64,000 bases of DNA from Limnobacter thiooxidans (GTDB lineage: Bacteria; Pseudomonadota; Gammaproteobacteria; Burkholderiales; Burkholderiaceae_B), in contig NZ_AP028947.1 of assembly GCF_036323495.1 (NCBI RefSeq), positions 2,790,001 through 2,854,000 on the forward strand, written 5' to 3'. Of the stretch, positions 28,334-36,399 are shown one piece after another. The notes beneath the pieces were generated by a model. That model searched no databases. It saw nothing but the letters and a program-made list of their open reading frames with translations, and was not told where the DNA came from. Position 1 is the stretch's first letter; each line of letters begins with the position of its first letter. The position numbers and the translations under genes are program-made.

Positions 28334-28965
28334 TCGGCTCTCCCCTTGCCTTCAAGGACGCTGTCAATAGCCATGTTGATCGTGAACTCGAAATACGGTT
28401 CATTCGGAAAGCGTTTTGCTGCCTCGTACAGTGCAGGCAGGCAGCTTTCATCAGCCAACTCGACCAGCAGGTCCAGCGCAGTTGCGCACACGTTGATGTG
28501 CTGGTCTGTTTGAATGACATCCGTCAGCCAGGACACCACTTTGGGGTGCTTGAGCGACTCCAGCACATTCACCGTGAAAATTCGCACATCCGGATCCGGG
28601 TCAGCAAGCAGGTCTTCGATGAAAGGGGCGACCACCTGGGGCAGTCCTTTCAGCACTTCGATGGCCTGGTTGCGCCGAAACGGGTCGGAGGAACGCAAAC
28701 AGGGCAGCAGCAGTTCCACCGCCTCGGGTGTGCCCAGACAGCCCAATGTATTCATGATGGAATCCAGGGCCTGCGGATCTTCTTCAACCTGCAGTTGATC
28801 GCCCAGGGCCTGTGTTGCAGCAGGAAAACCGATCAGATCCCGTGCTGCCATTCTTCGCAGGTCGGGATCACCGGATCGAAGACCTGTCACCAGCATGTCG
28901 AGGTCTTCCTGTTCTGCTTGCGGGCCTGGATCAAGGACCACGCCACGCGACTTCATCAAGCCCAT
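28330..28965 (-). CDS. HEAT-repeat protein of the chemosensory operon
   Basis: A 211-residue helical protein with about five HEAT-like repeats, for example PDLRRMAARDLIGF, PFRRNQAIEVLKGL and PDVRIFTVNVLESL. HEAT repeats form curved scaffolds for protein binding; no catalytic residue is visible. Its position between cheB and cheR, overlapping both, suggests it docks one of the adaptation enzymes or a receiver. HEAT proteins are also known beside CheW/CheA genes in some non-flagellar chemosensory clusters. Confidence 0.8.
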   Translation of the reverse strand: MGLMKSRGVVLDPGPQAEQEDLDMLVTGLRSGDPDLRRMAARDLIGFPAATQALGDQLQVEEDPQALDSIMNTLGCLGTPEAVELLLPCLRSSDPFRRNQAIEVLKGLPQVVAPFIEDLLADPDPDVRIFTVNVLESLKHPKVVSWLTDVIQTDQHINVCATALDLLVELADESCLPALYEAAKRFPNEPYFEFTINMAIDSVLEGKGRAE

Positions 28966-30095
28966 CTTCTACCTCCGGAACCCAGCCAAAACTTGAGTTG
29001 CTTTGCTATTTCGCTGGCGGGCAGCACAATGCTGGCCCCACCTTTTTTGATCAATTCTGCCGGCATGCCAAATACAGTGGCTGATTCCTCAGACTCGGCC
29101 ACGGTTCGGGCGCCTGCCAGTTTCAAAGCTGCCATCGCGTTTGAACCGTCGTAACCCATTCCCGTCAGCATCACGCCGATCACCTGCGCGGGGTTCAGGT
29201 TCCTGGCCACACTGCCCATCAGCGCTTCCACGCTGGGGTGCCACAGCAAGTCGGGATTTTCCGGTTTGGGCAGTACTTGCAACACCCCCTGGCGATTGCT
29301 GACCACCATGTCCGTGCCACCCTTGCCGATGTACACATGCCCAGGCTGCAGGGGCATGGGGCGGGACACCTCGAGTACCTCGAGCGGGCACAGGCCGTTA
29401 AGGCGGTTGGCAAAGGCCTGAGTAAAGGTGGGTGGCATGTGCTGTGCAACCAGCACAGGCCAGGGGAAATCTTCGGGAAGTTGCGGCAGTATTTCTTCCA
29501 GCACACGCGGCCCGCCAGTGGATACACCCACACACACCACGCCAAAAGGCCACATGGGAAGGCTGCCTATGGCTGGGCTGGGTGGAGTCCATTTGACAGG
29601 CGCAGGTGCTGATACAAATGCGGGTACAGGTGCGGTGACATTCCCCTGTGGCGCGCTGTTTTTTTCCTTCAAGTCTGCCCTGCGGCGGCGCATCTTTGCC
29701 GCAGTGCGCACTTTCTCCAACAGTTGCAGGCGCACACTGTCAATCGACAGGGAAATGGTGCCCCCCGGTTTCGGAACAAAGTCCACCGCCCCCAGAGCCA
29801 GTGCCTCAAGCGTAGTCATGGCACCCTTTTCGGTCAGTGAAGACACCATGATTACCGCCGTGGGCCGCTCGGTCATTAACATGGACAGGGCAGTCAGCCC
29901 GTCCATTTCCGGCATGTTCACGTCCAGGGTAATGACATCGGGCTTGAACTCCCGATGCTGCATCAAGGCCTCCACGCCATTGCGGGCCGTGGCAATTTCA
30001 AAGTCTCCTTCATCGGCGAACATTGAAACCAGGTGTTTTCTCATCAGCGCAGAATCATCCACAATCAACAGACGGGTTTTGGCTGCCATCAACAT
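28956..30095 (-). CDS. cheB: Chemoreceptor glutamate methylesterase CheB
   Basis: A 379-residue response regulator-enzyme. The receiver (6-120) has LIVDDSALMR and phospho-Asp58 in ITLDVNMPEMDG. A variable Pro-rich linker (about 140-185) leads to the methylesterase domain. The catalytic triad is visible as Ser in GVSTGGP, His in AQHMPPTF and Asp in TGMGYDG. It removes receptor methyl groups and may also deamidate glutamines. GAGG lies 7 bases before the ATG. Confidence 0.96.
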   Translation of the reverse strand: MLMAAKTRLLIVDDSALMRKHLVSMFADEGDFEIATARNGVEALMQHREFKPDVITLDVNMPEMDGLTALSMLMTERPTAVIMVSSLTEKGAMTTLEALALGAVDFVPKPGGTISLSIDSVRLQLLEKVRTAAKMRRRRADLKEKNSAPQGNVTAPVPAFVSAPAPVKWTPPSPAIGSLPMWPFGVVCVGVSTGGPRVLEEILPQLPEDFPWPVLVAQHMPPTFTQAFANRLNGLCPLEVLEVSRPMPLQPGHVYIGKGGTDMVVSNRQGVLQVLPKPENPDLLWHPSVEALMGSVARNLNPAQVIGVMLTGMGYDGSNAMAALKLAGARTVAESEESATVFGMPAELIKKGGASIVLPASEIAKQLKFWLGSGGRRWA

Positions 30096-30104
30096 GCGTA
30101 CACC

Positions 30105-31739
30105 TCAGCTCAATACTGGCTCGTCAAAGGTTTGCGCAGCGGGGTCAAACTGGCAGTTTTCAGACATCTCAAGCGGTGTTTCAAACTCAACCGATTGTTT
30201 GTTGCTGGCTTGCAGTGACTTGCACTCGGCACTGCTCAACAAGGCCTGTGGATCAATCAGCAGGATCATGCGCTTGGTCTCAGTGAGGTTGGCAACCTGA
30301 GGCAACAGGTTCACATCGTGCAGGCCACCTGAAGGTGTATCGGAAATGTTTTTCGGATCAAGCCTTAGCACCTCGGTGACTGAATCCACAATGAAACCAG
30401 TTCGCACGCCGTTCATCAGGTACACCATGATGCGTTGCCGGTCATGGCGCTCACCCCCTTCAATGCCCATTCGTCGGCGCTGGTCAATCACTGGCAACAC
30501 ACTGCCCCGCAAGTTGATGACACCTTCCAGAAAGGCAGGCGTTTGGGGAATGCGGGTCAACTGCTCCGGCACCCGCACGATTTCCTGCACCGAGTGAATG
30601 TTCACTCCGAATTCTTCGGCACCGAGTTGAAACACGACAACCTGTCCTTCGCTCTCCATGTCTTCACTTTCCTCTTGATTGCAAGGCTGGCTTGCCGATT
30701 GAGCTTCGAATCCGGTGCCATGACCCAGGCTTTGAATGGCGGCACTGGTGTAGTCCACCAGGCTGTCAATTTCAAGAATGGACACCAGGCGCTTGCCATC
30801 CTCCAGCCTGCACATGGACTGCACATGGCGCACAGCGCGCGAATTGTTGAACAGGGCAGGCACAGGTTCCTGCACAGACCTGGAAACCCTGAGAACTTCG
30901 TTGACACGGTCCATCACCACACCCACAGAACTGCCACCGGGTAGTTGCAACACCACCACCCTGTGGTGTTCCTGAAGCGCCAGTGTTTCCAGCCCGAACA
31001 GGGCCCGTAAACTGAGCAGCGGCAACAAACGGGCGCGAAGCACCATCACACCCAACACGGCCGCGTGGGCATGGGGCAAGGTGGTGAAATCGGTGGGGGC
31101 CTGAACAATTTCCTGAACACGGTCAATGGGGGCGGCATATTCCTGACCGGCCACCTCAAAACTCACCAGCTGCAATTCGTCCAGATTGCTGTCTTCGTCT
31201 GCAGCATCAGCCATGGCATTGAAGTCACTCGCAGGCCCATTGCCACTCGGCCTTTCCTGGCTTGCGTGGGTTTGAACAAGACGCTCTACATCGAGCAACA
31301 GGGTCAACTCTTTTTCCTGGCGAATGACACCGGCCAGCCACTCGGTGTTGCTGATTTCATCTTCTTGCTGAATGGCGTCGACCTGTTCCGGAGAAATGGT
31401 GACCACTGCATGCACCCGGTCAACCATCAAACCAACAGAGGTGCCGATGCGCAATACCAGCACGCGTGACGCCTCCGAGACTTCAATAGCGGGCATACCC
31501 ATCATGGTTCTGCATTGAAACACAGGCAGCACCCGCCCCCGAAGATTGGCCAGCCCAGTCAGGTGACTACTGGCCAGGGGAACGCGCACCGTGGCTGGCA
31601 CGCGAACAATTTCCTGCACGCATTCCATGGGCACTGCAAATCGTTCATCTCCCAGAGAGAAGGTCACAATCTGTGGACCGTCTGCTCCGTATTCTTCAAT
31701 CTCAACCCCTTCTTCTACCGAATCATTTGTATTCGTCAT
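30105..31739 (-). CDS. cheW: Triple CheW-domain adaptor
   Basis: A 544-residue protein made of three complete CheW domains at about 20-160, 190-335 and 370-515. Each shows the hallmark segments: a VQEIV(R/Q) strand-turn after residues such as FAVPMECVQEIVRVP, and in domains 1 and 3 an LRG(R/S)VLPV strand (LRARLLPLL in domain 2). CheW normally has one domain and couples receptors to CheA. Three linked copies could bridge several receptor trimers or CheA molecules. AGGAG lies 7 bases before the chosen ATG; a start 10 codons earlier overlaps the upstream receptor gene. Confidence 0.93.
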   Translation of the reverse strand: MTNTNDSVEEGVEIEEYGADGPQIVTFSLGDERFAVPMECVQEIVRVPATVRVPLASSHLTGLANLRGRVLPVFQCRTMMGMPAIEVSEASRVLVLRIGTSVGLMVDRVHAVVTISPEQVDAIQQEDEISNTEWLAGVIRQEKELTLLLDVERLVQTHASQERPSGNGPASDFNAMADAADEDSNLDELQLVSFEVAGQEYAAPIDRVQEIVQAPTDFTTLPHAHAAVLGVMVLRARLLPLLSLRALFGLETLALQEHHRVVVLQLPGGSSVGVVMDRVNEVLRVSRSVQEPVPALFNNSRAVRHVQSMCRLEDGKRLVSILEIDSLVDYTSAAIQSLGHGTGFEAQSASQPCNQEESEDMESEGQVVVFQLGAEEFGVNIHSVQEIVRVPEQLTRIPQTPAFLEGVINLRGSVLPVIDQRRRMGIEGGERHDRQRIMVYLMNGVRTGFIVDSVTEVLRLDPKNISDTPSGGLHDVNLLPQVANLTETKRMILLIDPQALLSSAECKSLQASNKQSVEFETPLEMSENCQFDPAAQTFDEPVLS

Positions 31740-31765
31740 GGCAAGCTCCTGAGGTGGGGATCCGA

Positions 31766-33685
31766 TCAAACCGACTGCAACTCATCAGCCAGCGACGCGA
31801 TTTCCTCAATTGCCGCGGACAGTTCTTCCGCACCCTGTGACTGCTGGCGTGCAGCCGCAGCAGATTCCGTGGCAGCCTTCTCCGCCTGCGAGGCAGCAGA
31901 AGACACCTGCTCAACACCTGTCTTGATTTGAGCCACAGCCGACACCATGTCACCCGCCATGCCCACAAGCTCTTTGTTGCCCTGTTCCAGCGTGGCCACA
32001 TCGGCCTCAATCAAGACCAGGTTCTGTGAAATGGTCCGGGTTTTTTCGACCTCGACGGTTGCAGAACTCAGGATTTCCTGCAGGTCGCGCGCCACGGTGC
32101 CGATCTGTTCCTGAATGGAACGGACCATGTCCTTGATGCGGTCTGCATTCTCGGCAGAATCATGGGCCAGGTTTCGAATGTCTGTAGCCACCACAACGAA
32201 ACCCTTGCCAAACTCGCCAGCACGTGCCGCTTCAACTGCCCCGTTGACCGCAAGCATGTTGGTCTGGATGGACACGGTCGTGATGCTGTCCACGATCTTG
32301 TCGATGCGTCGGGACACCACTTCAAGTGCTTTCATTTGCTGCATGCTTTGGCGCGTGGCCACCAGCGAGGTTTCAATTCCGCTGATCAAACCCAGTACAC
32401 CCTGCTTGTTTTCAGTCAGCATGTCTTTGACCACCACCACACGCTTCAAGGCCTCTTCAGCCCGCTGACTGGCCAATTCAATGCCGCGCTCAATCTGGCC
32501 AATCGCAGCAGCACTTTCCGCACTGGCTGCGGCCTGGCTTTGTGCACCCTTTCGGATTTGCTCGATTGCAACCATGATTTGTGACGAAGCGCGGGTAATT
32601 TCCTGCACCGCCGAGGACAACTCCTCTGCAGCAGAGGCGACATCTTCCGCACTTTTTGCAATGTCGGTACTGGTTCTCAACTCGTCTGCAATTTCAGACA
32701 AACTTGAAGATGCCTGGTCAGCTTGGGACAATGCAACGGTTTGCTCATTCACGGTTTTGGCTGACTCTTCACTGGCCGAGCTTTGTTCCTCGGCGGCGGC
32801 GGCAATGGCCTCGGCAGCTTGTAACGCCATCTGGGACGATCTGGAAGATTGCTGAGCCGCCACCATGATTTCCTGCGCACCCTCCATCACCAACTGAACG
32901 TCGCGTGAAATCGCGGACATTTTTTCCACCACCGTTTTTCCACGAATCGCCTCGTTGCGAATGGCTTCCGACGAGGTGTTGATGCCCAGGGCAATTGCCT
33001 GCACCTCGCCTTGTATCTGGGTCACCAGGTTCTGGATATCGCGGGCACTGCGTTCTGAAGTTTCGGCCAGGGTTCGCACCTCATCAGCAACAACTGCAAA
33101 ACCTTTGCCGTGCTTGCCTGCCCGTGCAGCTTCAATAGCCGCATTCAGCGCTAACAAATTGGTTTGGTCCGCGATACGTGCAACCGCTTTGACAATGTCG
33201 CCAATGTTGGATGCCTGGCGCTCCAGTTCACCCACCATGGCCACACTGGTGCCCTGGCGTTGGGAAGCGACTTCAATGCTGCTAACAGTGGAAAGCACTT
33301 CAGTACCAATTCGGCTGGCCATGGACTGAACAGCCAAACCCCGTTCAGAAGCAAGCTGCGAGTTTTGCAACTGTTTTTCAACGGATGTGGACAGCAGGTG
33401 AATGGCGCGCAGACTTTCCTGCGCAGCACCCGCAGCCTCTTCTGCACTCGCAGAAATTTCATCTGTGGCGCGTTTCAGTTCTTCGCAGGCCGAGGACGCC
33501 TCGGTAATGCCGCTGGCCAATTGGCTGGTGGCACTGGCAATTCGCTCTGCCGCCTGTTGCTTCTTGGCCAGGGTTCTGGCCTTTCGTCGCTGTGCTTCTG
33601 CTTCGCGTTGAACAGTTGTTGACACACCTGCTTCGGCAAGTGGGGAATGAGAAGAAATTGTTGAGGATTTTTTTAGCAAAGGCAT
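31766..33685 (-). CDS. Soluble chemoreceptor with two signalling tips
   Basis: A 639-residue all-helical protein with no membrane segment and no sensor domain. Two methyl-accepting signalling tips occur: residues 171-206 ([20 protein letters not shown]) and 471-506 (QTNMLAVNGAVEAARAGEFG), exactly 300 residues apart. The copies have diverged, the second carrying substitutions in the CheA/CheW contact region. Ordinary receptors have one tip. This is the first gene of the chemosensory operon and is followed by the triple-CheW gene. AGGGAG lies 6 bases before the ATG. Confidence 0.9.
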   Translation of the reverse strand: MPLLKKSSTISSHSPLAEAGVSTTVQREAEAQRRKARTLAKKQQAAERIASATSQLASGITEASSACEELKRATDEISASAEEAAGAAQESLRAIHLLSTSVEKQLQNSQLASERGLAVQSMASRIGTEVLSTVSSIEVASQRQGTSVAMVGELERQASNIGDIVKAVARIADQTNLLALNAAIEAARAGKHGKGFAVVADEVRTLAETSERSARDIQNLVTQIQGEVQAIALGINTSSEAIRNEAIRGKTVVEKMSAISRDVQLVMEGAQEIMVAAQQSSRSSQMALQAAEAIAAAAEEQSSASEESAKTVNEQTVALSQADQASSSLSEIADELRTSTDIAKSAEDVASAAEELSSAVQEITRASSQIMVAIEQIRKGAQSQAAASAESAAAIGQIERGIELASQRAEEALKRVVVVKDMLTENKQGVLGLISGIETSLVATRQSMQQMKALEVVSRRIDKIVDSITTVSIQTNMLAVNGAVEAARAGEFGKGFVVVATDIRNLAHDSAENADRIKDMVRSIQEQIGTVARDLQEILSSATVEVEKTRTISQNLVLIEADVATLEQGNKELVGMAGDMVSAVAQIKTGVEQVSSAASQAEKAATESAAAARQQSQGAEELSAAIEEIASLADELQSV

Positions 33686-33948
33686 TCATGTCTCCCTGGA
33701 CGACTTATGGATCGAAAGTCCCTGGAGTGTGTAACGTCTACCTTTATTTATTACTTGAGAGCCAATAGGTAATAGATTGTGAAATATTTATACTGTTTAA
33801 CAATTGACATTCTGAAGCTGAAAAAACCTAGCCAATCCTCCTGATCAAGGTCCGTTACAAAACTTCCAACCACTTACCTTGAGCACCCTATATTCGCGTC
33901 AAACTGCGGCTCTGAATCAACTGCGAAACAGTTTTGACAGAGCGAAAT
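33686..33948. promoter_or_regulatory. AT-rich region upstream of the chemosensory operon
   Basis: About 260 bases, clearly richer in A and T than the neighbouring genes, lie upstream of the minus-strand operon. They must hold its promoter. TATAAA-like stretches are present but I cannot pair one convincingly with a -35 element, and no sigma-28-type site is evident. No ORF is supported. Confidence 0.5.
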
Positions 33949-33980
33949 AATCGGGTGCTGCTTTTCAGCTGCACCCGATT
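33949..33980 (-). terminator. Probable terminator after peroxiredoxin gene
   Basis: A 10-base perfect stem AATCGGGTGC / GCACCCGATT encloses a 12-base loop that can pair further (TGC / GCT side). It lies 29 bases after the peroxiredoxin stop. The minus-strand 3' flank ATTATTTCG is only partly T-rich. Confidence 0.6.
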
Positions 33981-34009
33981 CACGACCCATTATTTCAAGA
34001 AAAGGAAAA

Positions 34010-34663
34010 TCAGTAAGGCATTTTGGTGGTGCGCAAGTAAGGCAACTTGATGTCAATATTGCCGAACTTTGTCTTGGCCTGCTCGTCGTTGAGGGAAAGC
34101 GCCACAATCACATCCTGACCATGCACCCAATTGGCAGGTGTTGCAATCGGCTTGCTATAAGTGGCCTGCAGTGCATCCAGTGCCCTGAGCACCTCAGCAA
34201 AATTTCGGCCCACCGACATGGGGTAGGTCATGGACAGTTGCAGCTTTTTATCAGGACTGATGATAAACACCACGCGCACGCTGGCGGAATCTGCCGCAGT
34301 GCGGCCATCAGGCAGGTAGGCGTTGGCAGGCAACATGTCCAGTGCCTTGGACACCACCAGCGAATCATCGGCGATGATGGGGAATGTCGCTGTTGCACCA
34401 GAGAAGGATTCGATGTCGCGTTTCCAGGCCTTGTGCTCCTCGACACCATCCACCGACAAACCAATCACTTTGGTACCACGTTTTTTCCATTCTTCCGCCA
34501 ATTGCGCCACAGCACCAAACTCGGTGGTACACACGGGCGTGAAATCTTTTGGGTGGCTAAACAGGATAGTCCAGCTGTCACCAATAAAATCATGCAAGCT
34601 GAAAGTGCCCTGATCGGTATTCAGTGTCAGGTCAGGTACCACATCATTGATTCTCAAACCCAT
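34010..34663 (-). CDS. 1-Cys peroxiredoxin (Prx6 type)
   Basis: A 217-residue cytoplasmic peroxidase. The active-site motif is DFTPVCTTE with the peroxidatic Cys near residue 45; length and the C-terminal arm (LPYLRTTKMPY) match 1-Cys/Prx6 enzymes rather than short AhpC. It reduces hydrogen peroxide and organic hydroperoxides. AAGGAG precedes the ATG at good spacing. It stands alone, with a terminator-like hairpin after it. Confidence 0.93.
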   Translation of the reverse strand: MGLRINDVVPDLTLNTDQGTFSLHDFIGDSWTILFSHPKDFTPVCTTEFGAVAQLAEEWKKRGTKVIGLSVDGVEEHKAWKRDIESFSGATATFPIIADDSLVVSKALDMLPANAYLPDGRTAADSASVRVVFIISPDKKLQLSMTYPMSVGRNFAEVLRALDALQATYSKPIATPANWVHGQDVIVALSLNDEQAKTKFGNIDIKLPYLRTTKMPY

Positions 34664-34713
34664 CGCATTCTCCTTGTCAAATGGTACTCAGGCCGTATTC
34701 AGTCGCGGCAAAG

Positions 34714-36399
34714 TCAGTCGCCAAATCCTTTCAACAGAGTACCAGTCAACTGGTACAAATCGCCCAGCGGCTTTCGTTGTGCCGGTGTCAGGCCGTCAGT
34801 GAAACCCATGGCGCGAAAACGGTCCAGCAACTGCGTGTCTTTTGACACCACAAACACTGGCACATCCCAGGGTGTGGGCTCGCGTGAAACACTGCCTGTG
34901 GGCTGATGATCACCAATCATCACGTAAACAGACTCACGTGGTTCGGGCTGCGCAAAATAGCCGGCCAGCCAGGTGTGGGTGTAATTGATGGTGCGCAGAT
35001 AATCCGGTTTCATGTATTCCCAGCTCACCGGTTCGGCTTGCGCCCGTGCAGCTTCGGCCTTGTCAAAGGGCTCAGGCCCAAGTAACTTTTGCCAATCGGG
35101 CTGGTAAGGCGGCACCTGGTGAAATGGGAAATGGCTGGAAATGGTCGGGAAAAAGGTAAACCTTGGCTTGGCCTTTTCATCGCGGGGGTAGAGTTGTTCC
35201 AAGCGTGCGGCTGCAAATTGATCCGGTATTTTCCAGAATCCGAAAGCAGGCCCCTGGTAGCCCAGCGCGGGGCCATCTATATATCGGTCGTAGCTGTAAA
35301 ACGCGCGTTCCACCCATTCCCAGCCCACAGAATGATACAGCCCGAAGGTTTCGTAGCCCTCGCGCTCGAACACGTCCGTCAAGGTACGCCGCTGGGTGGT
35401 CAACAACACGTCGTGCTTTCTCGAATCCTTCAGGTCGATTCCGGAGAGCACCGACAAGTGCGCCAAATCACTGGCCCCGCCAATGGTGGGCGACACGTAA
35501 AAAGCCGACACCACCTGACGTCCACTGGCGAGAATTGCTTTCTCCAGTTCTGCGCGTGTGTCCGCCACCGCTTTTGATGAATCAGCCTGGTCATACAGAA
35601 CGGCCCCGTACGTTTCCAGAAACATCAGGTTCACATCGCGCTGTTTCAGGCCGGCCAGCAATTGGCCCTGCGGCTTGGCCAGGGCTTCATCCACCACGGT
35701 GGTGGCAGGCAGCAGCAAGGCTGCGCGTGAAGGGGTGAGGATGTCCCGCAGCTTCGTGGCTTCTTTCCAATAAACCGGCACCACCGCCTTGGACACAAAA
35801 GTCGGCTTTTCAGGGTCTTCTGAATAATTGCTCACCACCACAACGCCCAACAGGGCAAACAAGGCCCAGAGCCAAGCCCGTTTTGCCACAGGCTCAAGCC
35901 CGGTGGAAACCGTACTCATGGCCATCATCAACAGGTGATGAGCGCCCCAAACCAGCAAAAGAACAGCGCCTACAGCCGGAGCACTGAGCCACAGTGGAAA
36001 ACCCTGCGCAGTTACCCACAGGAAACGGGGCAATTCAGGAACATCCCAATACAGGTTCACCGGACGGCCGAGCAGATTCGGCACCACCACATCCGCATAA
36101 CGGCCTACAACCATCAACAGGTAGATTGCAGCCAGTATGCCCAGGGCCCTGAAAGACGGCTTTCCAAACAGTGCCACCCAAGCCGCCAGTACCATCACCA
36201 GGCACAAAAACTCGGGTGCAATACCCAGCTTGGGCAACACATACACGGTCGGCCAAATCGCGGAAAAACACAAAGTTGAATTCAGAAAAATCAAGGCAAG
36301 GGCGAGCCGCCCCGCCAATCGCCAAAATGAAATCCTGTCAAGCTGTCGCCACACTTGGGCCTTGCTATCCAAAAACGTCAACTTGTTGGCCACACTCAT
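34714..36399 (-). CDS. Membrane alkaline-phosphatase-superfamily transferase (sulfatase/LTA-synthase-like)
   Basis: About 561 residues. Four to five membrane helices occupy the first 230 residues; the rest is a periplasmic domain of the sulfatase/phosphoglycerol transferase type. Visible pieces are VNLMFLETYGA (metal Glu plus the region of the Thr nucleophile), FTFFPTISSHFPFH and VYVMIGDHQPTGS (metal-binding Asp-His). Such proteins hydrolyse or transfer phosphoryl groups onto glycans or lipids. Its ATG overlaps the stop of the glucan synthase gene (ATGA), which suggests it decorates that glucan, for example with phosphoglycerol. The chosen start follows AGGAA; a 37-residue longer frame lies inside the upstream gene. 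Confidence 0.8.
   Translation of the reverse strand: MSVANKLTFLDSKAQVWRQLDRISFWRLAGRLALALIFLNSTLCFSAIWPTVYVLPKLGIAPEFLCLVMVLAAWVALFGKPSFRALGILAAIYLLMVVGRYADVVVPNLLGRPVNLYWDVPELPRFLWVTAQGFPLWLSAPAVGAVLLLVWGAHHLLMMAMSTVSTGLEPVAKRAWLWALFALLGVVVVSNYSEDPEKPTFVSKAVVPVYWKEATKLRDILTPSRAALLLPATTVVDEALAKPQGQLLAGLKQRDVNLMFLETYGAVLYDQADSSKAVADTRAELEKAILASGRQVVSAFYVSPTIGGASDLAHLSVLSGIDLKDSRKHDVLLTTQRRTLTDVFEREGYETFGLYHSVGWEWVERAFYSYDRYIDGPALGYQGPAFGFWKIPDQFAAARLEQLYPRDEKAKPRFTFFPTISSHFPFHQVPPYQPDWQKLLGPEPFDKAEAARAQAEPVSWEYMKPDYLRTINYTHTWLAGYFAQPEPRESVYVMIGDHQPTGSVSREPTPWDVPVFVVSKDTQLLDRFRAMGFTDGLTPAQRKPLGDLYQLTGTLLKGFGD

Noticed and set aside
33805..33830. TTGACA on the plus strand near 33.8 kb as a promoter
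   Set aside because: No matching -10 element at proper distance and no plus-strand gene downstream.
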